Both the position numbers and the translations under genes were made by a program. From assembly GCA_937967805.1 (NCBI GenBank), contig CALBTC010000391.1, positions 1 through 26,359 of the forward strand: a DNA stretch of 26,359 nucleotides, written 5' to 3'. Positions 14,377-23,397 of this stretch are shown here, piece by piece. The stretch is from an uncultured Anaerolineaceae bacterium. Lineage in GTDB: Bacteria; Chloroflexota; Anaerolineae; Promineifilales; Promineifilaceae. The stretch's first letter is position 1. Each line of letters starts with the position of its first letter. The notes below the pieces were generated by a model. The model worked only from the letters and a program-made list of their open reading frames with translations. It did no database searches and was not told where the DNA came from.

Positions 14377-15141
14377 ATGGCAGAATTAACGTTAACGGCC
14401 GTTCCCCACATCCCCCACGTCCAGCCCGGCGATAATTTGGCGGAGCTGATTTTGATCGCCCTGGCTGGGGCCAAAATCGAGCTGGCCGATGGCGATGTGC
14501 TGGCCGTCGCTCAAAAAATCGTCTCCAAAGCGGAAGGCCGGCTGGTACGGTTGGCCGATGTGAAGCCAAGTGCGCGTGCTGTTGAGGTGGCGGCCCAAAC
14601 GGACAAAGATCCCCGCGTGGTGGAGCTTATCCTGCAGGAAAGCGAAGAGATTTCGCGAATGCGTCGTGGCGTGCTGATTGTGCGCCATCGGCTGGGTTTT
14701 ACCAGCGCCAATGCCGGCATCGACCGCTCCAATGTGGCTCAAGATGACACAGATGAAACGGTGCTGCTGCTGCCCCGCGACCCGGACGCCTCGGCGGCGC
14801 GGCTGCAGCAAGCAATTGAGGCCAAGTTAGGGGTGCGGGTGGGGATAGTGATTACCGATAGTCATGGACGGCCGTTTCGCCTGGGCACCGTTGGCGTGGC
14901 AATTGGCGTGGCCGGCATTCCTGCCTTGTGGGACAGGCGCGGCGAGCCGGATTTGTATGGCTACCAGCTGCAGCACACCGATATCGGCGTGGCGGATGAG
15001 ATTGCCGCCGCGGCCGGTTTGCTCATGGGGCAGGCGGCTGAAGGAATGCCGGTGGTCTTGGTGCGTGGCCTCAATCTGCCCGCCGCTGAGGGCAAAGCCA
15101 CCGATCTGGTGCGGCCAAAAGAGATGGATTTATACCGCTGA
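14377..15141 (+). CDS. cofE: Coenzyme F420-0:L-glutamate ligase
   Basis: The enzyme adds glutamates to F420-0 using GTP, the last step of F420 synthesis. I chose the ATG at 14377 ([20 protein letters not shown]), with GAAGG 8 bases upstream; an upstream extension would be a hydrophobic stretch without family resemblance. The 254 residues match the single-domain Cof[25 protein letters not shown]-like [10 protein letters not shown], and [20 protein letters not shown] followed by [17 protein letters not shown]. It lacks the C-terminal FMN reductase domain of FbiB fusions. Together with npdG and the F420-type oxidoreductase, it indicates that the host makes and uses F420. Confidence 0.93.
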   Translation: MAELTLTAVPHIPHVQPGDNLAELILIALAGAKIELADGDVLAVAQKIVSKAEGRLVRLADVKPSARAVEVAAQTDKDPRVVELILQESEEISRMRRGVLIVRHRLGFTSANAGIDRSNVAQDDTDETVLLLPRDPDASAARLQQAIEAKLGVRVGIVITDSHGRPFRLGTVGVAIGVAGIPALWDRRGEPDLYGYQLQHTDIGVADEIAAAAGLLMGQAAEGMPVVLVRGLNLPAAEGKATDLVRPKEMDLYR

Positions 15142-15373
15142 TACCCACATGAAAGCCAAATAAGAAAGCTGACGATTGCTTGACGAGCCCCCTTTACCAT
15201 CTTGAAAATCTTGGTTTCTGCCAGTACGCTATACATGATTCAAAGCGAGTTTCAAAAATTTTGCAACTAAACGTGTAAGAGGCGTACAGCGTCTGATTTT
15301 CCCCACACAACAACTATCTATCTTGCACTGAAATCAGGCATAGCGAACCGCCTCCCATACAAAGGAGAAAGAG

Positions 15374-16912
15374 ATGTCGATCAAACGAATCGTCATTTTG
15401 TTGGTGTTGATGGCTACGGCCGTATTCGCCTTTTCCACCAACGCCCAACAAGCTTTGGCCGCGACCAACTGGACGGCCAAATATTACAACAACCAGAACT
15501 TGTCCGGCAGCCCCGTGATCACGGTTACGGAATCCAATTTGGACCATGATTGGGGGGATGGTTCACCGCACCAAAACATCAACATTGACAGCTTCTCGGC
15601 AGAGTGGACGCGGAACGAATATTTTGCCCCCGGCACCTACCGCTTCACGGCCACGATGGATGACGGGATGCGTGTCTTTGTGAACAACAATCCAATCATT
15701 GACGTCTGGTACGACAGCCAGGTCCACACCGTCACCGCCGATGTTTACCTGAACGGCGGCAACCACGACATTCGCGTGGAGTATTACGAAGCGGGCGGCA
15801 AAGCCGTGGCCCGCCTCTCGTGGGCGCTGGTTTCCGGTGCTTCCACGTTGTGGCGTGCCGAATATTTTAACAACACGTCCTTAGCCGGAAATCCGTCAGT
15901 TGTGCGGAATGAAGGGCAGATTAATTACAATTGGGCCGGTTCGCCAGTGAGCGGCATCCCGGCTGACATGTTCTCTGTGCGCTGGACGGCCAACGTGCCG
16001 GTAGATGCCGGCGTTTACCGCTTTACCGCCACGGCCGACGACGGTGTGCGCTTGTGGGTTAACGGCCAGCTTGTTATCGACCAATGGCGGGAGCAGACAG
16101 CCACCTCCTACACGGCCGATGTTTCTGTCACTGGCGGCACTGTGCCGGTGCGGATGGAATATTATGAGAATGGGGGAACGGCCGTTGCCGCTCTCACCTG
16201 GTCTCGCATTTCCGGTGCGGCACCGCCACCTACCGCGCCCCAGCCGCCAACCATTTCCGAATGGCGCGGCGAATATTACAACAACCGGGATTTGGACGGT
16301 TCCCCCGTGGCAGTGCGCGATGACGACGCCATTGACTTCATCTGGGGTTCCAGCTCGCCCATTCCTAACGTGGTTAACAGCGATCATTTCTCCGTGCGCT
16401 GGACGCAAACGGTGAACCTACCTGCCGGGCAGTACACTTTCACCGCCCACGCTGACGACGGCGTGCGCCTCTGGGTCAACGGCCAGCAAATCATCAACGC
16501 CTGGACGATCCACAATGTGCAGCCGTTTTACGGCACCATCTCGCTGCCCGGCGGCCCGGTGGAAATCCGCATGGAATACTTTGAATACACTGGCCTGGCC
16601 GAAGCACGATTGACCTGGAGCTCAACCTCTGGCGCGACCTCGCCAACGACGCCGTCGCAGCCAACAGGGAGCGGTGTGCCCACGACGGCCACCATGTTTG
16701 GTGCCGCCCACCTGACGGTGCGCTCCGGTCCCAGCCTGGACAGTGAAGCGGTTGGCTACCTTTCCAACGGGCAAACCGTGACGCTTCTGGGCCGTGATGC
16801 CTTTACTATCTGGATCAAGGTACGCGAGGCAGATGGCACGGAGGGCTGGTCCAGCGGCCGTTATCTGAATGCCAATGCGCCGCTAGCAAATCTGCCAATT
16901 TTGAATGAGTAG
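15374..16912 (+). CDS. Secreted protein with three PA14 domains and a C-terminal SH3b domain
   Basis: AAAGGAG lies 6 bases before the ATG. Residues 1-29 form a signal peptide (basic N-terminus, hydrophobic core VILLVLMATAVFAF, likely cleavage near ALAA). Three PA14 modules follow at about 30-152, 158-285 and 297-425, each starting with a W-x-A/G-x-Y-Y/F-N-N pattern and containing R-F/T-F-T-A-x-x-D-D-G-x-R-x-x-V-N, the calcium- and carbohydrate-associated beta-barrel seen in adhesins and glycosidases. A Thr/Pro/Ser linker leads to a bacterial SH3 domain (about 440-505; LTVRSGPSLDSEAVGYL and GWSSGRYL). It has no membrane anchor or sorting motif. It likely binds glycans or cell wall outside the cell. 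A promoter is not obvious in the 231-base upstream gap, where I see nothing else. Confidence 0.9.
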   Translation: MSIKRIVILLVLMATAVFAFSTNAQQALAATNWTAKYYNNQNLSGSPVITVTESNLDHDWGDGSPHQNINIDSFSAEWTRNEYFAPGTYRFTATMDDGMRVFVNNNPIIDVWYDSQVHTVTADVYLNGGNHDIRVEYYEAGGKAVARLSWALVSGASTLWRAEYFNNTSLAGNPSVVRNEGQINYNWAGSPVSGIPADMFSVRWTANVPVDAGVYRFTATADDGVRLWVNGQLVIDQWREQTATSYTADVSVTGGTVPVRMEYYENGGTAVAALTWSRISGAAPPPTAPQPPTISEWRGEYYNNRDLDGSPVAVRDDDAIDFIWGSSSPIPNVVNSDHFSVRWTQTVNLPAGQYTFTAHADDGVRLWVNGQQIINAWTIHNVQPFYGTISLPGGPVEIRMEYFEYTGLAEARLTWSSTSGATSPTTPSQPTGSGVPTTATMFGAAHLTVRSGPSLDSEAVGYLSNGQTVTLLGRDAFTIWIKVREADGTEGWSSGRYLNANAPLANLPILNE

Positions 16913-16946
16913 CGTTTGCAATACCTTTCAGATTTTGGACTTGCGA

Positions 16947-17038
16947 GGAGCGGAGCATCCTCAGATGCGGTGTGGGTTTTGATCCAGCCGTTTGCATACT
17001 TCGACTGCGCTCAGCACAAGCCTGAGGATGCTCACTCC
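16947..17038. repeat. Inverted repeat GAGCATCCTCAG/CTGAGGATGCTC
   Basis: GAGCATCCTCAG (16953-16964) and CTGAGGATGCTC (17022-17033) are exact complements, with weaker matching outside (GGAG...CTCC). The interior has TTCGACTGCGCTCAGC, a motif common in dispersed repeats. It separates the convergent PA14 and DUF1801 genes. Confidence 0.7.
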
Positions 17039-17087
17039 ACCGGATTTGAGAGGTTAGAGAATGTCAAAAGACCTTTTTAAGCGGCCG

Positions 17088-17504
17088 TTACCTGTTCGTC
17101 TCGGCCACATGGTTTGCCGATTTTTTCACCAACTGCTTGAGCGTCGGCAAATCCACGTCTTCAAGCTTGTTGATGTACAGGCACGATTTGCCCGTTTTGT
17201 ACTTGCCCAGCTTGCTGAGCAAATCAGCATACTCATCAAAACCGGCCATGATGTACAGTGTCAGGCTTTGCTTGCGGGGCGAAAAGCCGGTCAGGAACCA
17301 ATCTCCTTCACGGCCGCTTTCATACTTGTAGTGATAATCACCAAAGCCGACAATGCTGCTGCCCCACATTTTTGGTTCTTCCCCGGTAACTTCCTTCATG
17401 AGTTCCAATACCTTGAAGGCATCTTTGCGCCGCTTATCGTGCTCCACACTGTTCAAAAAGGCTTCCACGCTGTCATCTGTCTTTTTGGTTTTTAATTCAG
17501 CCAT
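17088..17504 (-). CDS. DUF1801-family protein
   Basis: The 138 residues match the DUF1801/YdhG-like pattern: an N-terminal helix with DDSVEAFLNSVEHDKRRKDA, then PKMWGSSIVGFGDYHYKYES, FSPRKQSLTLYIM and the final KTGKSCLYINKLEDVDLPTL. The biochemical role of the family is unknown. AAAGGAG lies just upstream of the ATG. Its first 8 bases overlap the end of miaA, so it is the last gene of a miaA operon and probably translated by coupling. Confidence 0.88.
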   Translation of the reverse strand: MAELKTKKTDDSVEAFLNSVEHDKRRKDAFKVLELMKEVTGEEPKMWGSSIVGFGDYHYKYESGREGDWFLTGFSPRKQSLTLYIMAGFDEYADLLSKLGKYKTGKSCLYINKLEDVDLPTLKQLVKKSANHVAETNR

Positions 17505-18447
17505 TTTTTGCTCCTTTTACCTGACCATTGCCTGTTTTGTCTTCGTTTAGCCAACGGGTGACGTATTTGATAACGGCCGTTTCCACTCCCTCCCCCATCT
17601 TAAACCAGGTAATCGCCGGGTCGTCTTTGCTGAACCAGTTGGCCTGATGGCGGGCAAAGCGATGCGTTTCAAACTTGATGCGCTCGACGGCTTCATCCAG
17701 GCTCATTTCACCTTCGAGATAAGCCCAAAGCTGCCGGTAGCCTAATCCGCTCATGCTGGGCAGGGAACGGCCGTAGCCCAAATCGCGCAATGTTTTCAGT
17801 TCATCCAACAACCCTTTGGCCATCATCTGTTCTACGCGGGCGTCGATGCGGGCGTACAGCTCCTCGCGCGGGCGGGTGAGGCCAATCTGGCAGATGCGGT
17901 AGGGAGGTGGCGTTTTGCGTTGAAGTTCGGAAATCGGCCGTCCGGCCACCAGCGTTACTTCCAGGGCACGGATGACGCGGCGCAGGTTGCGCGGATCGTA
18001 CTTTTGCGCTGCTTCGGGGTCCAGGGCCGCCAGCCAGCGGGCCAGTTCGGGGCCGGGCAGGCGGGCCAGGGCAGCGCGCAGCTTGGGCTGGGGCGGCACT
18101 TTGGGGATGCCCCAGCCTTCCACCACCGCCTTGATGTACTGCCCTGTGCCGCCGACCAGAATGGGAAGACGGCCGTTGGCCAGCACAAACTTAATCGTCT
18201 GGTATGCGCGCTGCTGATAGTCGCCCAGGGTGATAGTTTCATCCGGGTTGCACAGGTCAATGAGGTGGTGTGGGACCTGGGCCTGTTCGGCCGGGGTGGG
18301 TTTGGCCGTGCCAATAGCCATCCCCCGGTAAAACAGCCGCGAGTCGGCCGAGATAATTTCCCCTTTTAATGCCTGAGCCAGTTCTAGAGAAAGGGCCGTT
18401 TTGCCAACGGCCGTTTGCCCCAGCAGCACTACCAAAGATTGATCCAA
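17497..18447 (-). CDS. miaA: tRNA dimethylallyltransferase
   Basis: MiaA transfers the dimethylallyl group to A37 of tRNAs that read UNN codons. The 316-residue frame starts at a TTG (18447) preceded by AAAGGAG; no ATG or GTG lies in a better place. The P-loop is GQTAVGKT (10-17; normally GPTAVGKT), followed by SADSRLFYRGMAIGTAKP, where the usual Gln of the DSxQ motif is Leu, then PILVGGTGQYIKAV and GYRQLWAYLEGEMSLDEA, RIKFETHRFARHQ. Length is normal. Four ACGGCCGT sites lie in the gene, one in the P-loop region. It is followed by the DUF1801 gene with an 8-base overlap. Confidence 0.95.
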   Translation of the reverse strand: MDQSLVVLLGQTAVGKTALSLELAQALKGEIISADSRLFYRGMAIGTAKPTPAEQAQVPHHLIDLCNPDETITLGDYQQRAYQTIKFVLANGRLPILVGGTGQYIKAVVEGWGIPKVPPQPKLRAALARLPGPELARWLAALDPEAAQKYDPRNLRRVIRALEVTLVAGRPISELQRKTPPPYRICQIGLTRPREELYARIDARVEQMMAKGLLDELKTLRDLGYGRSLPSMSGLGYRQLWAYLEGEMSLDEAVERIKFETHRFARHQANWFSKDDPAITWFKMGEGVETAVIKYVTRWLNEDKTGNGQVKGAKNG

Positions 18448-18462
18448 AATGTCTCCTTTTGG

Positions 18463-18522
18463 CCACAGAGCGCACAGAGATTAAAGAGGAAAAACTCCGT
18501 GTTCTCCGCGCTCTCCGCGGTA
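18463..18522. repeat. CACAGAG-type hairpin repeat
   Basis: The left arm has CACAGAGCGCACAGAG, and the right arm has complementary CTCCGTG, CTCCGCG and CTCTCCGCGG. A larger member of the same family is at 24971-25060. It lies between yraN and miaA. Confidence 0.65.
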
Positions 18523-18531
18523 AAAATGCAT

Positions 18532-18939
18532 TTACCAGCCCAGAACCGCATTAGGAATATGCTCGCAGCGCAGCAGCTTGCCGCTTTTGTCCAACTCTAC
18601 CGCTACCAAATCAATGCGCCAATCCACGTCTAGATCGTGTTCGCCCAGATAAATTTGGGCCAGCTGGATGAGCTTGCGGCTTTTGTGCGATGTTAACGCC
18701 TCTTCCGGCAGGCCCATGCTGCGGCCGCGCCTTGTTTTTACCTCAACAAAGGCCAGCAGGCCATCCCCTGCTTGAATGATCAGATCGATTTCGCCCTGCT
18801 GGCAGCGCCAGTTGCGGGCTACGATGCGATAGCCCTCGGCTTCCAGCTTAGTGGCGGCCACTTTTTCACCCCAGGCCCCCAATTTTTTGCGGTGTTTGTT
18901 AGGCTGGCGTTGGGGGCTGTTCCCTGCCTCAGTTGTCAT
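18532..18939 (-). CDS. yraN: YraN family (UPF0102) endonuclease-like protein
   Basis: Starting at the ATG at 18939 gives 135 residues, the usual size; the frame is open further upstream but only over the glycosyltransferase gene. The core is GAWGEKVAATKLEAEGYRIV, then RNWRCQQGEIDLIIQ and LLAFVEVKTRRG, the E-x-D ... E-V-K arrangement of the PD-(D/E)xK nuclease fold. The function is not settled; related proteins are linked to DNA processing. Its start overlaps the end of the upstream glycosyltransferase by 11 bases, indicating a shared transcript. Confidence 0.9.
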   Translation of the reverse strand: MTTEAGNSPQRQPNKHRKKLGAWGEKVAATKLEAEGYRIVARNWRCQQGEIDLIIQAGDGLLAFVEVKTRRGRSMGLPEEALTSHKSRKLIQLAQIYLGEHDLDVDWRIDLVAVELDKSGKLLRCEHIPNAVLGW

Positions 18940-20227
18940 GGTGGCGCTGCTCAGACTGGGTTGGCGTGTTGGGCAAAAACCAGCGACGGCTGGTTGGTTC
19001 TTTCTCTGTGGGCCAAAGTAGCTTGCCGAGCTGGCCAACAACCGGCTGCAACCGTTCCGAATCAAAAATGCGACGGCCGTGCATCTTTTTACGCTTCAGG
19101 TCCGGCCGCTCCTGGCGCAGCCGTTCATAAAGCGCAATGGTGCGCTGAACGGTGTTGTCGATGTTGAACCGTTCGCTGGTGCAGCGGGCTGCCTGGGCCA
19201 TCTGCTGCCGCCGGGCGTCGTTGCCGGCCAATCCTACCAGAGCTGCTGCCAGTCCACCTGCCGGTTTTGTCGTAAGCAGGCCGGAGACGCCGGACTCCAC
19301 CGTGTCCACAATGCCGGGCGAGGTGATGCCTACCACGGGCAGACTGGCCGCCATTGCCTCAATGACGGTGAGCGGATGGACCTCGGTGACGGAGGCGGTG
19401 GCAAATAGATCGGCTGCGGCCAGATAGTTGCTCACCTGCTCGTAGGGGATGGGTCCGGTGAACAGGACGCTGTCGGCAATGCCCATTTGATAGGCTTGTT
19501 TTTCCAGGGCAGGCCGGCAGGCGCCTTTGCCCATGATCATCAGATGCAGGTTGGGCACGACGTCTTTGGCGATGGCAAACTGTTCCAGCAGGATGTCTAC
19601 ATCTTTTTCCGGGGATAATCGCCCGACGTAGGTGACTAAAACGGCCGTTTCCGGCACGTTCAAATCGGTTTTGCTAAGTGGGTTGGTGGGGTGGTGAAAC
19701 GGCCGTAAATCGACACCGTTTTCGATGAGTTCAATGGGGCGGCGCACGCCAAACTCCAGCATCACATCGCGCAAGCTGGCCGATGGCGTGATGACCACAT
19801 CGGCATAGTCGGTAAAATCGGGCCAGATTTGGCGCATGATGGCGTCGGCGGCCGGCTGGGGCAAGGAGATGAAGGAGCCAGTGTATAAATCATAGCGGGT
19901 GTGATTGGTGTAGACGATGGGGGAACGGCCGTAGCGATGGGCCATATCGACGCTCATAAAAAGATGGTGGCAGTGAATTATGTCCATCTCTTGCAGCAGC
20001 GCCTGGGCTTCGCTGGTGTAGCGCATACTGATGTAATAACCATAATCCCCCAACATCAGCCCCGGCGAGCGCACCACACCCGGCTCGTCGTTGGGGTCCG
20101 GATCGCCGAGGGTAAAAATAGTTACTTCGTGTCCGGCCGCTTCTAAATGTTCTTTGTAAAGTGACACCATGCGCGTGACCCCGTTGATAACGGGTTTGTA
20201 ACAGGCTGTAACCATGCCAATACGCAT
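18929..20227 (-). CDS. Glycosyltransferase family 4
   Basis: The 432-residue protein has the GT-B fold: N-terminal MRIGMVTACYKPVINGVTRM with the glycine-containing loop, the HCHHLFMSVDMAHRY region, the acceptor/donor domain start YVGRLSPEKDVDILLEQF, and the nucleotide-sugar motif E-x7-E in TEVHPLTVIEAMAASLPVVG. It resembles diacylglycerol glucosyltransferases and mannosyltransferases of GT4, so it may glycosylate lipids, but the acceptor is uncertain. The last 60 residues are basic and poorly conserved. GGGAGAGG lies upstream of the ATG. Four ACGGCCGT sites occur in the gene. It heads a tight run of genes with yraN. Confidence 0.9.
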   Translation of the reverse strand: MRIGMVTACYKPVINGVTRMVSLYKEHLEAAGHEVTIFTLGDPDPNDEPGVVRSPGLMLGDYGYYISMRYTSEAQALLQEMDIIHCHHLFMSVDMAHRYGRSPIVYTNHTRYDLYTGSFISLPQPAADAIMRQIWPDFTDYADVVITPSASLRDVMLEFGVRRPIELIENGVDLRPFHHPTNPLSKTDLNVPETAVLVTYVGRLSPEKDVDILLEQFAIAKDVVPNLHLMIMGKGACRPALEKQAYQMGIADSVLFTGPIPYEQVSNYLAAADLFATASVTEVHPLTVIEAMAASLPVVGITSPGIVDTVESGVSGLLTTKPAGGLAAALVGLAGNDARRQQMAQAARCTSERFNIDNTVQRTIALYERLRQERPDLKRKKMHGRRIFDSERLQPVVGQLGKLLWPTEKEPTSRRWFLPNTPTQSEQRHHDN

Positions 20228-20356
20228 ATTCCCTCTCCCTTGTTCGACGGTTCTTTTCTGCTTGACTTGGACGAAAATTTTGCGCCCTTATTTATACCAC
20301 TATGTTGGTTTGTACGAAATGGGGCAAAATTCGGTGCAAATGCAGCGACTGTAACG

Positions 20357-21487
20357 CTAGTTATGAACCATCAACCAGCGGCGCAAATGGGTCAGCCCCA
20401 GGGTCAACGCCCACTGGTCTATGTTTTCGGGATGGCCGCCAAAGGAACGTTGGGTAACGGAGACGCCGTTGGGGGAGGCCAACGTGACTAAAATCTGGAC
20501 GCCACCCTGAGTGACGTTGCTGTAAACCACCAGGCTAAGATCGCTGTTGTCGTGGCTGCGCAGGGCATTGGCGGCGCTGCGGCACCATTGGCTCAGGTTA
20601 TCACCGGTGACATTTTCTAGCTGGAGGGCCGCGCCCAGCTCTTTCCAGGTTTTAGCGGGATGCAACACAACATGTTCAGCCGCGCCTGCCAGGGGAGTGA
20701 TCGTCTCATTGATGATGCCGTGCGTGTAACATTCGGCCAGGCTCAGGTGAAGTCCGTTTTTCATCAGGTTACGCAAAACAACGGTTTCCAGCCGGTCGGC
20801 TTCTGTGCCAAAAACATGGTCGCCTAAACGTTGGGAAACGGCCGTTTTCAACCCCTGCAACTGTTCTTGCAGCGATTCTTCTGAACTGGCTTTGGCCCAC
20901 AGCCGAATATTGGTTTGCCCGGCAAAAGAATCAAAGGTGATGCGATGATTGGGGCTGGCAGCCAGGTCAGCCAAATCCTGCTTGAGGCTGCTTTCCATGA
21001 CGCCCACGCAGCGCAGCAGCGTCCAGCCGGTGTGCATTTCGCTTTCCAGTTTCTGGCGCAGGTACGGCAGCACTTCATTTTCCAGCAGGTAGGACATCTC
21101 GCGGCGGTTGCCGGGCAGGCAAACCAACACACCATTTGCTTCTTCCAGCATCATCCCGGTGGAGCCGGCGTCGTTGTCGCCCAGCAGGATGGCGCCATAA
21201 ATGCCCGGTGGTTCCGGGATGGCGTGGCGGTGGGTAACGGCCGTAATTGCCTCACGCGTAAAATCATCTTTCCCATCACCCAGACCACCGGTGGCGATAA
21301 CCATATTGGCCCGGCGCAAGGCCACCTGAAATGCATCGGCAATCATCTCCGGATCATCGCCAACGGTTACTTTGCCGGTGAGGCTGACATTGACTTCGCG
21401 CAAGCTGCGCGAAATGTAGGCAGCATTCGTGTCGAGGATGTCGCTGACCAGGAGTTCAGTGCCGATGCTAATAATTTCCACTTTCAT
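20357..21487 (-). CDS. CinA-like protein with altered active sites
   Basis: The start at the ATG at 21487 gives MKVEIISIGTELLVSDILDT, the standard CinA N-terminus, and 376 residues; the frame is open upstream but the extra residues do not match the family. Residues 1-170 are the MoaB/MogA-like domain (VIATGGLGDGKDDFTREAIT). The usual GGLGPTxDD is changed to GGLGDGKDD, and the usual LPGPPxEM reads LPGNRREM. The C-terminal PncC-like domain (about 250-376) has LAECYTHGIINETI where functional nicotinamide-nucleotide amidases have AESCTGGLL, so the catalytic Ser is not conserved. In typical CinA the two domains handle ADP-ribose and NMN. This copy probably keeps the fold with another or lost activity. 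No clear Shine-Dalgarno is seen. Confidence 0.82.
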   Translation of the reverse strand: MKVEIISIGTELLVSDILDTNAAYISRSLREVNVSLTGKVTVGDDPEMIADAFQVALRRANMVIATGGLGDGKDDFTREAITAVTHRHAIPEPPGIYGAILLGDNDAGSTGMMLEEANGVLVCLPGNRREMSYLLENEVLPYLRQKLESEMHTGWTLLRCVGVMESSLKQDLADLAASPNHRITFDSFAGQTNIRLWAKASSEESLQEQLQGLKTAVSQRLGDHVFGTEADRLETVVLRNLMKNGLHLSLAECYTHGIINETITPLAGAAEHVVLHPAKTWKELGAALQLENVTGDNLSQWCRSAANALRSHDNSDLSLVVYSNVTQGGVQILVTLASPNGVSVTQRSFGGHPENIDQWALTLGLTHLRRWLMVHN

Positions 21488-21610
21488 GTTTGTTACTACT
21501 ATGGCTAACCCAGTACAACGCAAGTAGACAATGGGGATAGAAGGCTCCCGAATGTGACTGAGTTAGGCGTGTTGGGTACTGCATGTGATGTATATGGTTC
21601 TTTCCAGACC

Positions 21611-22120
21611 TTAAGATGCATCTGATTTTTTCTGAGACAGCATCAATTGGTACTGGCGAATTGTTAAGTCGGTGTTGCGAATTTTGAAGGCCAGATCGGC
21701 GGCCAGATTTTTCATTAACTTATAGCCCAGATCGGTATAAGTGTCGCAAAGCTGCATCAGGCGATGGCGGTCGATGCGCAGCAGGAGGGTGTTTGCCTGG
21801 CTAACCCGTATGGTGGCCGAACGGACGCCCTGGTCAACTAAGGCCACTTCGCCAAAAACCTGCCCTTGTCGCAGCTCAGTGAGAATGGCCATCTCCGTTA
21901 CATCATGATCGCTGCCCACGACCGTTGGGTTCATGATGACTTCAACGCCACCACGGGCAATGACATAGAGTTCAGTCGTCTGGTCGTTTTCTCTGAGCAG
22001 AATGTCGCCAGTCTGGTACGTGTTGGGTTCGCACAAGGACGCCACTAATTCTAGCTGGGTTTCTGTAAAGGTATCGAAGATATCCGTTACAGACAAAATG
22101 GCGCTAATTGATTGCTGCAT
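21611..22120 (-). CDS. Cyclic nucleotide-binding (CRP-like) single-domain protein
   Basis: The ATG at 22120 has AAAGGGGGT just upstream and gives 169 residues. The cNMP domain occupies about 10-130: LRENDQTTELYVIARGGVEV, and the phosphate-binding cassette GQVFGEVALVDQGVRSATIR (normally GExALL..xxRxAxV). A helical tail follows without any helix-turn-helix, so this is not a DNA-binding CRP but a stand-alone sensor or partner subunit. Whether it binds cAMP, c-di-GMP or nothing is open. The dipeptidase gene lies just upstream on the same strand, 86 bases away. Confidence 0.87.
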   Translation of the reverse strand: MQQSISAILSVTDIFDTFTETQLELVASLCEPNTYQTGDILLRENDQTTELYVIARGGVEVIMNPTVVGSDHDVTEMAILTELRQGQVFGEVALVDQGVRSATIRVSQANTLLLRIDRHRLMQLCDTYTDLGYKLMKNLAADLAFKIRNTDLTIRQYQLMLSQKKSDAS

Positions 22121-22206
22121 GAAACCCCCTTTTTCGCCATTACCTGGCTGCGGGCATTCTAGCATAAAGGAACGGCCGTAGCAATTGAACCAGGCTGCTA
22201 AAAAAC

Positions 22207-23289
22207 CTACTCGCCCCACGTTTTCCGCAAGACGCGCAGCCAATTTTCGTGGGTTATTTTTTTCATTGCGGCCTGGTCAAACCCGTGCTTTTGCAGAGCG
22301 GCAATCAGCTTAGGCAGGCCGGCAGCATCGACTAGATCATGGGGCATGGTGGCCCCGTCAAAATCGGAGCCAAAGCCGACGTGGTCGATGCCGATGCGAT
22401 CGGCGACGTAAACCAGGTGACGCACAATTTCGGATAGCGAAGTTTTTTCCTGGTAACGGCCGTTTGCCCGCAAAAAGCGCGTATGAAAATTGATTCCCAC
22501 CATGCCATCTTTTTCCTTGATAGCATCCAGCTGCTTGTCGGTTAGATTACGCGGCGAGGGGCAAAGCGCGTAGGCGTTGGAGTGGGTGGCCACCAGCGGC
22601 GCATCGCTGATTTTGGCCACATCCCAGAAACCTTTTTCGTTCAGATGAGATAAATCGACCAGGACGCCCAACTCGTTGCAGGCACGCACCAACCCTTCGC
22701 CCGCTTTCGTAAGTCCGGGACCTGTGTCGGGCGATTTGGGGAAGCTAAACGGCACGCCGTGGCCAAACTTGTTAGGCCGGCTCCAGACTAAGCCCAACGA
22801 GCGCAGTCCGGCAGCATACAGGATGTGCAGGGCATCGTAGTTGGTATCAATCGCCTCGGCCCCTTCGATGTGGAAGATGGCGGCAAAGGTGCCGTCCTTA
22901 AGGCACTTACGCAGCTCTTTGGCGGTGCGCACAATTTTCACTTCGCCTTCAGACTTCTTTTCAATTTCGTAAAGGCGGGTGGCAACGGCCGTTGTAAAGC
23001 GCAGCGCATCCTTGTGCCGGATGGGATCGGGCAGCGGCACCTTGCACCCTTTTTTGGTTTTCTTGACGTTTTTGTACGCTTCTTTTGGCTGCTTTTTGCT
23101 GGGTGGTTTGCGGTTGTTGGGAGTGAAGACGGCAAAAAAGCCGCCAGCCAGACCGCCTTCGCGGGCACGGGGCAGGTCGATGTGGCCAATTTCTGAACGT
23201 TCGAAGAAAGAACGGCCGTTCCCCCGGTGTTCTAAATGCAAATTGAGCAGCGTATCGTTGTGGCCATCAAAAATGGGAAAGTCAGACAC
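22207..23289 (-). CDS. Membrane-dipeptidase family (M19) peptidase
   Basis: The 360-residue frame starts at a GTG (23289) with AGAGGTG upstream. Zinc ligands of the renal-dipeptidase family are in place: H10-x-D12 (FDGHNDTLL), E142 (FHIEGAEAI), H215 (VDLSHLNEKG) and H236 (VATHSNAYA), and GFGSDFDG occurs near the C-terminus. It hydrolyses dipeptides, in relatives including D-amino-acid or beta-lactam substrates. Residues 60-83 form a Lys/Pro-rich insert (RKPPSKKQPKEAYKNVKKTK and onward) unusual for a cytoplasmic enzyme and possibly a surface loop. It has no signal peptide, so it probably acts inside the cell. Confidence 0.92.
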   Translation of the reverse strand: MSDFPIFDGHNDTLLNLHLEHRGNGRSFFERSEIGHIDLPRAREGGLAGGFFAVFTPNNRKPPSKKQPKEAYKNVKKTKKGCKVPLPDPIRHKDALRFTTAVATRLYEIEKKSEGEVKIVRTAKELRKCLKDGTFAAIFHIEGAEAIDTNYDALHILYAAGLRSLGLVWSRPNKFGHGVPFSFPKSPDTGPGLTKAGEGLVRACNELGVLVDLSHLNEKGFWDVAKISDAPLVATHSNAYALCPSPRNLTDKQLDAIKEKDGMVGINFHTRFLRANGRYQEKTSLSEIVRHLVYVADRIGIDHVGFGSDFDGATMPHDLVDAAGLPKLIAALQKHGFDQAAMKKITHENWLRVLRKTWGE

Positions 23290-23397
23290 AAATCACCTCT
23301 TGGCTGTGGGTAGACTAGATTTCATCCTGCCAAGTATAGCTGAAGTTGGAGGGGAAAGCGGAATCACGAATTTAACGAATGGACGAATGGTACGAAT

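Noticed and set aside
15261..15290. TTGCAA...TACAGC as the promoter of the PA14 gene
   Set aside because: The spacer is 18 bases and both boxes match poorly; not convincing enough to list.
18257..18475. Small minus-strand frame overlapping the miaA start
   Set aside because: It is a shifted-frame shadow of miaA with no motif.
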